A DNA stretch of 6,980 nucleotides. It comes from Paracoccaceae bacterium (GTDB lineage Bacteria > Pseudomonadota > Alphaproteobacteria > Rhodobacterales > Rhodobacteraceae). The translations under genes and the position numbers were made by a program. Of the stretch, positions 1 through 4,813 are shown piece after piece. The stretch covers positions 1-6,980 of the forward strand of contig SKWJ01000013.1 of NCBI GenBank assembly GCA_007128995.1, read 5' to 3'. A model generated the notes under the pieces. That model saw only the letters and a program-made list of their open reading frames with translations, was not told the DNA's origin and did no database searches. The number at the start of each line of letters is the position of its first letter. Positions within the stretch are counted from its first letter, which is position 1.

Positions 1-463
1 CCGGATAGCCAATCTCTCCCGAGATTTTCACGGCTTCGTCAGCATCTGCGATCAAACCCATATAGCCCGGAACTGTGCTGACATTCGCCTCGGCAGCCAG
101 CTTTTTCGAGGTGATCTTGTCCCCCATTGCCTCGATCGCGCCGACAGGCGGACCGATAAAGGCGACGCCGGCCTTTTCCAGCGCTTCAGCAAATTTCATG
201 TTCTCAGACAGGAACCCATAGCCCGGATGCACGGCTTCTGCGCCGGTTTGCTGTATTGCCGCCATGATCTTGTCGATCACGATATAAGACTGGTTTGCGG
301 CGGGCGGCCCGATATGCACAGCCTCATCCGCCATCCGCACATGAAGTGCATTGCGGTCTGCATCGGAATAGACAGCGACGGTCTTGATACCCATCTTGCG
401 TGCAGTCTTGATCACGCGGCAGGCGATCTCACCGCGATTGGCAATCAGAATCTTGGAAAACAT
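1..463 (-). CDS. pccA: Propionyl-CoA carboxylase alpha (biotin carboxylase) subunit, N-terminal part
   Basis: Only the first 154 codons are present; the gene continues past the left edge. The product carboxylates the biotin of the PccAB enzyme using ATP and bicarbonate, so that PccB can convert propionyl-CoA to methylmalonyl-CoA in the cytoplasm. The visible part is a biotin carboxylase N-terminal domain. It has [10 protein letters not shown] near residues 8-17, the [10 protein letters not shown] glycine-rich segment at 79-88, FIGPP at 102-106 and MGDKITSK at 113-120, which leads into the ATP-grasp domain. The ATG at 461-463 is supported by an upstream AAAGGA on the minus strand and by the family's usual [14 protein letters not shown] start. 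The catalytic ATP-grasp core and the biotinyl domain lie outside the window. The acyl-CoA carboxylase class is near certain. The propionyl specificity is inferred from pccB and pccR in the same cluster; 3-methylcrotonyl-CoA carboxylase is the main alternative. Confidence 0.93.
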   Translation of the reverse strand, partial: MFSKILIANRGEIACRVIKTARKMGIKTVAVYSDADRNALHVRMADEAVHIGPPAANQSYIVIDKIMAAIQQTGAEAVHPGYGFLSENMKFAEALEKAGVAFIGPPVGAIEAMGDKITSKKLAAEANVSTVPGYMGLIADADEAVKISGEIGYP

Positions 464-511
464 GCAAAGTCCTTTCCGGGCATAGTCTGAGAAGGCGAAC
501 GCAGCATCGGC

Positions 512-892
512 CTAGTCCTCCGATGTGTCGAATGTGAACTCCGAAGATCCATCAAAAAGCTGCGGGAAATTGGCCTGTGCCACGCGCAGATCGAGACGCA
601 GGAGGGCCTCGTAGCTCACAGGATCAAAAGGGTCGGATGCTGGCACAACTTCACGCCCGAACAGCCAGGAAAGCCGCCCGGCATCTAGATTGCCGCGCTC
701 AAAAGCTTCCTCTCCGAAATGGGCGATGAGCGCCCCGAGAAAGGCCTCATCCGCGCGCCTGTCAATAGCGCGCCGGTCGGCATAGCGCTTTCGCGCTGAA
801 AGCGGCGTGGCCCCCTTGGGGTTTGCGCGTCGTATGGTGAACTGGAAATCAGTGCTTGGAAGGCGGCCCGGGAAGCCGCGATGCTTCAACAT
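512..892 (-). CDS. Unrecognised 126-residue protein between pccB and pccA
   Basis: I do not recognise a named family. The product is soluble-looking, with no signal peptide or membrane segment. The first 50 residues are strongly basic (an arginine-rich stretch around KRYADRRAIDRR, residues 35-46). The middle, about 48-80, looks helical, and the C-terminus is acidic, ending DTSED. No cysteine is present. The ATG at 890-892 has a modest AGGTG five bases upstream on the minus strand, and no other ATG occurs in the frame. It ends 48 bp before pccA and starts 37 bp after the 930-957 hairpin. It is therefore probably co-transcribed with pccA. I recall small hypothetical genes in this slot in Rhodobacteraceae, which supports a real gene, but the function is unknown; a role linked to carboxylase assembly or propionyl-CoA metabolism is only a guess from position. 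Confidence 0.72.
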   Translation of the reverse strand: MLKHRGFPGRLPSTDFQFTIRRANPKGATPLSARKRYADRRAIDRRADEAFLGALIAHFGEEAFERGNLDAGRLSWLFGREVVPASDPFDPVSYEALLRLDLRVAQANFPQLFDGSSEFTFDTSED

Positions 893-929
893 GGCTGCAC
901 CTGCAATGACAAGGCAGCCCGTTGGAAAG

Positions 930-957
930 GCAGGTCAGGCCGACTGGCCTGACCTGC
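930..957 (-). terminator. Perfect 12-bp hairpin downstream of the lipoprotein gene; possible terminator or processing site
   Basis: Bases 930-941 and 946-957 are perfect reverse complements around a 4-base loop. Read on the minus strand, the hairpin begins 7 bases after the stop of the small lipoprotein gene and is followed by CTTTCC, a poor uridine tract. The stem is strong enough for an intrinsic terminator, but the weak tail suggests partial termination or an RNA-stabilising or processing element. It separates pccB and its two downstream genes from the 126-residue gene and pccA. Since pccA follows only two genes further on, complete termination would require a separate promoter for pccA. 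Confidence 0.6.
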
Positions 958-964
958 GACTGGA

Positions 965-1099
965 TCAGTTCCAGCCTTTGGTCGATGTGGGTTCCACAAT
1001 AACCGGTGCTGCCATTGGCTCGGGTGCGGGTGCCTGACGTGCACAAGCCGAGATCGCGAGTGTTGCGCCGATAGCGAGAGCGATAGTGAGTTTCGACAT
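965..1099 (-). CDS. Small (44-residue) lipoprotein
   Basis: The reading frame is open further upstream, but the ATG at 1097-1099 is the likely start because AGGAG lies 9 bases before it on the minus strand and a lipoprotein signal begins exactly there. The sequence has K3 in the n-region, a hydrophobic stretch, then the lipobox I-S-A-C with Cys21 as the lipidation site. The mature part is only about 24 residues, rich in proline and alanine (QAPAPEPMAAPVIVEP), ending in KGWN. It would be anchored in the inner or outer membrane facing the periplasm. It lies 210 bp after the DUF6497-like gene and 7 bp before a strong hairpin. The function is unknown; tiny lipoproteins of this type often have structural or assembly roles, but nothing in the sequence shows which. 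Confidence 0.75.
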   Translation of the reverse strand: MSKLTIALAIGATLAISACARQAPAPEPMAAPVIVEPTSTKGWN

Positions 1100-1198
1100 G
1101 AAGATAGGCTCCTGTATGAAGATTTCGTCGCTTGGCCAGCTATTTGGGTCCAGGACGACGTTGCGATCACGCCACCGAACAGGGGACGCTGCGGTGCG

Positions 1199-1227
1199 AG
1201 AATATCCGAAGCCTTGAACCATGACCA
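1199..1227 (-). promoter_or_regulatory. Weak candidate promoter for the small lipoprotein gene
   Basis: On the minus strand TGGTCA (1222-1227) and TATTCT (1199-1204) are separated by 17 bases; each hexamer has two mismatches to the sigma-70 consensus. This would give a leader of roughly 90 bases to the ATG at 1099. The 210-bp gap before this gene makes an independent promoter plausible, but the match is weak. Apart from this and the dyad at 1283-1301, I see nothing in the gap 1100-1309. Confidence 0.2.
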
Positions 1228-1282
1228 CAAGAACATTTTGCGCACCTGATGAGCGCTCGCGATACGTTGCAACAAGGAGACA

Positions 1283-1301
1283 GGTGCGTGACCACGCATC
1301 C
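1283..1301 (-). other. Short dyad after the DUF6497-like gene
   Basis: TGCGTG (1285-1290) and CACGCA (1293-1298) are perfect reverse complements with a 2-base gap, extended by a G-T wobble and a G-C pair. It begins about 9 bases after the stop of the DUF6497-like gene on the minus strand. There is no T-tract, so it is a weak terminator candidate or a protein-binding dyad. Confidence 0.2.
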
Positions 1302-1309
1302 GGCCAGTG

Positions 1310-1729
1310 TCAGTCATGATACTCATCCAATTCCAATTCACATCCATCCATGGTCAGCGAAAACCACTCAAACACCTGAAAGACATCAGGATCGCGGGTT
1401 CCGAATTCGATCGGTCTGTCCATCAACGATATCACCACCGAATTCCACCCCTGATCCAGCCATACCGGCCCATCGGGAAAGGATGCCGCCAACTGCGTCT
1501 CGCAGAGCCAGAACATGTCTTCAAAAACCCGCTCTGGATCGCCCGAATACAGACTGCCGGGCTCTGCCAGTCGCGGGACAATGAACCGAAGCCGAATTAT
1601 CGACAGTTCCTCATCCCAGATCGTATCGAACGGGGTCGCCTCAACCCCCGACGGCAGCAGAAGCGGTCCCTGCGCATGCGCGGCAGACAGGCTGACAGCA
1701 AGCCCGACCCCTGCCGCAGAAAGCCTCAT
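1310..1729 (-). CDS. Secreted DUF6497-like protein
   Basis: A 139-residue protein that I recognise as resembling the DUF6497 proteins found next to pccB in Rhodobacterales; no biochemical function is known to me. The first 19 residues form a typical Sec signal peptide (MRLSAAG, a hydrophobic core, then AHA before Gln20), so the mature protein of about 120 residues should be periplasmic. It has two cysteines, C76 (in FWLCETQ) and C130 (in MDGCELE), which could form a disulfide, and an acidic tail. The start at 1729 gives the cleanest signal peptide and has GGAG 10 bases upstream on the minus strand. An in-frame ATG at 1747 would add six residues (MWRCAG) and is a real alternative. The frame stays open further upstream but would then overlap pccB. 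The start lies 46 bp after the pccB stop, so co-transcription with pccB is likely. Confidence 0.8.
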   Translation of the reverse strand: MRLSAAGVGLAVSLSAAHAQGPLLLPSGVEATPFDTIWDEELSIIRLRFIVPRLAEPGSLYSGDPERVFEDMFWLCETQLAASFPDGPVWLDQGWNSVVISLMDRPIEFGTRDPDVFQVFEWFSLTMDGCELELDEYHD

Positions 1730-1775
1730 GCCAGCACATCTCCACATCGCTGAACCATCCCTGTGCCGGACTGCG

Positions 1776-3308
1776 TCACAGCGGGATATTGTCGTGCTTT
1801 TTCCACGGGTTTTCCAGCTTTTTGGTCCGAAGTGATGCGAAGGCCCGCGCAACACGCTTGCGCGTCGATTGCGGCATGATCACCTCATCGATGAAGCCTT
1901 TTTCCGCTGCGACAAAAGGGTTTGCAAAGCGTTCTTCATATTCGTTGATCCGTGCGGCGGACTTTTCGGCATCCCCCAGTTCAGACCGGTAGAGAATTTC
2001 GACAGCGCCCTTTGACCCCATCACCGCAATTTCTGCCGTAGGCCATGCATAATTGAAGTCTGCCCCCATATGCTTGGAGGCCATGACCACATAGGCGCCC
2101 CCATATGCCTTGCGTGTGATCACTGTAACTTTCGGCACAGTTGCCTCTCCGTACGCGTAGAGAAGCTTCGCACCATGTTTGATGACACCCGCATATTCCT
2201 GCCCGGTCCCGGGCAAGAAGCCCGGAACATCGACAAACGTCAGGATCGGAATCTCAAATGCGTCGCAAAACCGCACAAAGCGCGCCGCCTTGCGACTGGA
2301 ATCGATGTCGAGACAGCCCGCCAGAACCATCGGCTGATTGGCCACCACCCCAACAGTTCGCCCTTCCAGCCGGATGAAGCCGGTGATGATGTTCTTCGCA
2401 TACTCCGCCTGAATTTCGTAGAAATCGCCTTCATCGGCAACTTTCTCGATCAGTTCTTTCATGTCATAAGGGCTGTTGGGATTGTCCGGGATCAGGCTGT
2501 CCAGACTGGGCTCAAGCCGCGCAGGATCATCAAAGAACGGACGCAAGGGTGGCTTTTCCCGATTGTTCAAAGGCAGGAAGTCAACCAGCCTGCGCACCTC
2601 GATCAAAGCCTCGACATCATTCTCGAATGCCGCATCTGCCACCGAGGATTTGCGCGTGTGGGTCACCGCGCCGCCAAGTTCTTCTGCCGTGACCACCTCA
2701 TTGGTGACGGTCTTCACCACATCGGGACCTGTTACAAACATGTAACTTGAGTCCTTCACCATGAAGATGAAGTCGGTCATTGCCGGGCTATAGACCGCAC
2801 CGCCCGCGCAGGGCCCCATGATCACGCTTATCTGCGGGATCACACCAGATGCCTTGATGTTGCGATCAAAGACCGCGCCATAGGCCGCTAGACTGGCAAC
2901 CCCCTCCTGAATGCGCGCACCGCCCGAGTCGTTCAGCCCGATGACCGGCGCACCATTGCGGATCGCCATATCCATGATCTTGCAGATCTTGGCCGCATGG
3001 GTTTCTGAAACCGACCCGCCCATGACTGTAAAATCCTGCGCAAAGACATAGATCTGGCGACCATTGATCGTGCCCCAGCCCGTCACGACACCATCTCCGG
3101 CGGGACGCTCGGCCTGCATCCCGAAATCCGTGCAGCGATGCGCGACAAACATGTCGAACTCCTCGAAACTGCCCTCATCAAGCAACAGTTCGATCCGCTC
3201 TCGCGCGGTCAGCTTACCCTTGGCATGCTGCGCCGCGACCCGACGCTCACCACCGCCCATACGCGCAGTCGCGCGATGATCTTCGAGCTGTTGCAAAATA
3301 TCCTTCAT
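1776..3308 (-). CDS. pccB: Propionyl-CoA carboxylase beta (carboxyltransferase) subunit
   Basis: A 510-residue cytoplasmic carboxyltransferase that moves the carboxyl group from biotin on PccA to propionyl-CoA. It has the two crotonase-like halves of the family. N-terminal marks are [17 protein letters not shown] at 28-44, [10 protein letters not shown] at 127-136 and [13 protein letters not shown] at 165-177. C-terminal marks are [18 protein letters not shown] at 359-376, [11 protein letters not shown] at 399-409 and [12 protein letters not shown] at 420-431. Length matches bacterial PccB. The ATG at 3306-3308 follows GGGGGAG three bases upstream. A longer frame starting with TTG at 3407 lies inside a regulator box and was rejected. 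The position equivalent to the Asp that favours propionyl-CoA in actinobacterial PccB (AYGGAYDVM) is Val407, so propionyl preference rests on context (pccA, pccR) rather than that residue. It is the first gene of the minus-strand cluster. Confidence 0.95.
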   Translation of the reverse strand: MKDILQQLEDHRATARMGGGERRVAAQHAKGKLTARERIELLLDEGSFEEFDMFVAHRCTDFGMQAERPAGDGVVTGWGTINGRQIYVFAQDFTVMGGSVSETHAAKICKIMDMAIRNGAPVIGLNDSGGARIQEGVASLAAYGAVFDRNIKASGVIPQISVIMGPCAGGAVYSPAMTDFIFMVKDSSYMFVTGPDVVKTVTNEVVTAEELGGAVTHTRKSSVADAAFENDVEALIEVRRLVDFLPLNNREKPPLRPFFDDPARLEPSLDSLIPDNPNSPYDMKELIEKVADEGDFYEIQAEYAKNIITGFIRLEGRTVGVVANQPMVLAGCLDIDSSRKAARFVRFCDAFEIPILTFVDVPGFLPGTGQEYAGVIKHGAKLLYAYGEATVPKVTVITRKAYGGAYVVMASKHMGADFNYAWPTAEIAVMGSKGAVEILYRSELGDAEKSAARINEYEERFANPFVAAEKGFIDEVIMPQSTRKRVARAFASLRTKKLENPWKKHDNIPL

Positions 3309-3379
3309 GCGCTCCCCCAAGGCTGTAGGCGGCCCGTCATGCTGCCATCTTGGCGCAACATACTTGCGCAATCCGTCAC

Positions 3380-3439
3380 ATAAAAGAAAAATAAAGATAA
3401 TTTGCAAACTTCATATGAGCCCGGACAGCAAATTTGCAA
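3380..3439 (-). promoter_or_regulatory. pccB promoter region, two overlapping candidates
   Basis: Two minus-strand sigma-70-like pairs are visible. Candidate A is TTGCAA (3434-3439) and TATGAA (3410-3415) with an 18-base spacer; its -35 lies inside the distal TTTGCAAA box and its expected start falls inside the proximal one. Candidate B is TTTGCA (3403-3408) and TTTTAT (3380-3385) with a 17-base spacer; its -35 is part of the proximal box. In both cases a regulator bound to the boxes would touch RNA polymerase. The leader to the ATG would be roughly 65-95 bases. The tract 3381-3400 is strikingly A-rich for this genome. Confidence 0.5.
3401..3408. promoter_or_regulatory. ScfR/PccR box, pccB-proximal (TTTGCAAA)
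   Basis: A perfect 8-base palindrome. TTTGCAAA-type sites are the binding motif associated with the ScfR regulators RamB and PccR, and in Rhodobacter sphaeroides PccR controls pccB. It lies at the expected transcription start of pccB candidate promoter A, or at the -35 of candidate B. Its centre is 32 bases (about three helical turns) from the centre of the second box. Confidence 0.8.
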
Positions 3440-3440
3440 A
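3428..3440. promoter_or_regulatory. ScfR/PccR box, distal, with overlapping palindrome
   Basis: The perfect TTTGCAAA at 3433-3440 overlaps a second palindrome, GCAAATTTGC at 3428-3437, so two registers of half-sites share five bases. It covers the -35 of pccB candidate promoter A and lies about 28 bases upstream of the -35 of the candidate MFS promoter. It could therefore serve both divergent genes. Confidence 0.78.
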
Positions 3441-3467
3441 GGCTTGCTTAGACACGAGTAACACGGC

Positions 3468-3495
3468 TTGCCACCACTCTTCACATGTGTAACAT
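3468..3495 (+). promoter_or_regulatory. Candidate promoter for the MFS transporter gene
   Basis: TTGCCA (3468-3473) has one mismatch to the -35 consensus and TAACAT (3490-3495) has two mismatches to the -10, with a 16-base spacer. The expected start near 3502 gives a leader of about 26 bases. The palindrome CACATGTG at 3482-3489 fills the spacer next to the -10. The nearest ScfR box ends 27 bases upstream of the -35, a position compatible with activation. Confidence 0.45.
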
Positions 3496-3527
3496 TCTGG
3501 ACTGCACATCTGCGAAAGCCGGTTGAG

Positions 3528-4751
3528 ATGCTTCACAAAACCCCTGCCCTGGAGATCCGGTTTCTGGACCGGACAACCCCGCCACATGTGGCCACGCTGG
3601 TTGCACAGGCGTCGATTGCAGCTCTTGCAATGAATGTGTTTCTGCCATCCCTGCCCTCGATGACCGCCTATTTCCAGACGGATTATGCGGTCATGCAGCT
3701 CTCGGTGTCCTTGTATCTGCTGGTGAACGCAATCTTGCAGGTTTTCATTGGGGCCGTGTCAGACCGGTTTGGGCGCAGGCCGGTGATGCTGGTCGCGCTG
3801 GGTGTCTTCATTCTGGCGACCATAGGCACATTACTTGCAACCTCTGCGGTCGTATTTCTGGTGTTTCGCATGTTTCAGGCGATCGTTGTCACCGCGATCG
3901 TGCTGAGCAGGGCGTCAATCCGGGACGTGATGGGCGAGTCAGAGGCCGCCTCCCGCATCGGCTATGTCACAATGGGCATGGCGCTGGTGCCGATGATCGC
4001 CCCCGCGATCGGTGGGTTGCTGGACGAGGCGTTTGGCTGGCGGGGCAGTTTCGGGCTGATGCTTCTTGCGGGGATCGCAGTGCTGCTGCTGAGCTGGCGC
4101 GACATGGGAGAGACAAAGCGCAACCTTGGTGGCAGCTCAAAAGGCTTGTTCGCGGGCGTTCCCGAATTGATACGCGCACGGCGGTTCTGGGGCTATTGCA
4201 CCACCGCAACGCTGGCCTCGGGGGCTTTCTTTGCCTATCTCGGCGGGGTGCCTTTCGTTGGCAGCATGGTTTTCGGCCTTTCGCCTTCGCAACTGGGGTT
4301 GTTTTTCGGCGCTCCGGCACTGGGATATGCGGCGGGCAATTTCCTCGCGGGTCGATACGCGGCCAAACTCGGGATCAACCGGATGATCCTGATCGGCTGC
4401 GTTGTTGGATTTGGGGGCATGGCCCTGCTGGCCACGCTCTACCTCGCAGGATATCTGTCTGCGCCAGTCTTCTTCGGCTGCTTCATCTTCACTGGCCTTG
4501 GCAATGGCATGCTGCTGCCCTCGGCCACATCTGGCATGATGTCGGTCCGTCCGCATCTGGCGGGCACGGCAAGCGGAATCGGCGGCGCGATCATGATCGG
4601 CGGAGGCGCGGGATTGTCTGCCATTGCCGGCGCGATTCTGACCGTTGAAAGCGGCGCCGCCCCCCTGATCTGGTTGATGCTGGTCACCACCGGCTTGGCG
4701 ATCCTGCCGCTATTCTACGTTTTGCATCGTGAAACACAGCTTTCAGCTTGA
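3528..4751 (+). CDS. MFS transporter, Bcr/CflA-like drug:H+ antiporter subfamily
   Basis: A 407-residue inner-membrane protein with about 12 hydrophobic segments and no signal peptide, matching the usual length of the Bcr/CflA group of DHA1 exporters. The motif A loop between helices 2 and 3 is GAVSDRFGRRP (75-85), and a motif-C-like helix 5 segment, GMALVPMIAPAIGG, lies at 150-163. The helix 1 signature usually written D-M-Y-L-P is here N36-V-F-L-P, so the common acidic residue is absent. The ATG at 3528 was chosen because the protein then begins just ahead of helix 1. The frame opens at 3468, but that ATG would fall inside the candidate promoter. The ribosome site before 3528 is weak (GGTTGAG). 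The gene is divergent from pccB and ends 62 bp before pccR. The substrate is unknown; placement between pccB and its regulator suggests an organic acid or a by-product of propionate metabolism, but this is inference. Confidence 0.88.
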   Translation: MLHKTPALEIRFLDRTTPPHVATLVAQASIAALAMNVFLPSLPSMTAYFQTDYAVMQLSVSLYLLVNAILQVFIGAVSDRFGRRPVMLVALGVFILATIGTLLATSAVVFLVFRMFQAIVVTAIVLSRASIRDVMGESEAASRIGYVTMGMALVPMIAPAIGGLLDEAFGWRGSFGLMLLAGIAVLLLSWRDMGETKRNLGGSSKGLFAGVPELIRARRFWGYCTTATLASGAFFAYLGGVPFVGSMVFGLSPSQLGLFFGAPALGYAAGNFLAGRYAAKLGINRMILIGCVVGFGGMALLATLYLAGYLSAPVFFGCFIFTGLGNGMLLPSATSGMMSVRPHLAGTASGIGGAIMIGGGAGLSAIAGAILTVESGAAPLIWLMLVTTGLAILPLFYVLHRETQLSA

Positions 4752-4765
4752 CCCGCGAGAGGGTC

Positions 4766-4798
4766 TTTGCAAACCCTGTAGCCTGAGTTAGCAAACTC
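4766..4798. promoter_or_regulatory. ScfR/PccR boxes upstream of pccR
   Basis: A perfect TTTGCAAA lies at 4766-4773. A second, imperfect site, TTAGCAAA, lies at 4788-4795 inside GAGTTAGCAAACTC (4785-4798), which is one base from a perfect 14-base palindrome. The centres are 22 bases apart, about two helical turns. They sit 16-48 bases before the pccR ATG in the 62-bp gap after the MFS stop. This layout suggests autoregulation of pccR, probably repression because bound protein would lie over the start region. I found no good -10 here, so pccR may also be read through from the MFS gene. Confidence 0.65.
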
Positions 4799-4813
4799 TG
4801 CGCCGGGGGACCC

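Noticed and set aside
227..490. 87-residue plus-strand open frame opposite pccA
   Set aside because: It is antisense to the conserved biotin carboxylase region and explained by that coding sequence.
1100..1228. Upstream extension of the small lipoprotein frame to 1228
   Set aside because: Translation before residue 44 shows no protein-like features, and both the AGGAG and the lipoprotein signal point to ATG at 1099.
1266..1273. GTTGCAAC palindrome between the DUF6497-like and lipoprotein genes
   Set aside because: It resembles the ScfR box only in its centre (TTGCAA) and is a single copy; too weak to call.
886..1347. 153-residue open frame on the minus strand across the lipoprotein gene
   Set aside because: Its C-terminal half is an out-of-frame reading of the lipoprotein gene with low-complexity serine/leucine/histidine content, and it overlaps two better genes.
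1921..1928. A further perfect TTTGCAAA inside pccB
   Set aside because: It encodes the Phe-Ala-Asn around residues 461-463 and lies about 190 bp before the next gene, without a promoter nearby; chance or codon constraint is likelier than an operator.
2070..2750. 226-residue plus-strand open frame opposite pccB
   Set aside because: It is antisense to strongly conserved pccB sequence, rich in His/Arg with no recognisable domain, and has no promoter or ribosome site.
3309..3407. N-terminal extension of pccB beginning with TTG at 3407
   Set aside because: The extension starts inside the TTTGCAAA box, has no ribosome site, covers the candidate promoters, and is not part of the known PccB fold; ATG at 3308 has a strong ribosome site.
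4137..4648. Long overlapping frames on both strands inside the MFS gene
   Set aside because: They are typical GC-rich shadow frames with Arg/Pro-rich products and no start signals, while the MFS frame has clear membrane helices and motifs.
4750..4765. GACCC/GGGTC hairpin right after the MFS stop
   Set aside because: The stem is only 5 bp with a 6-base loop and no T-rich run beyond the regulator box; unlikely to terminate transcription.
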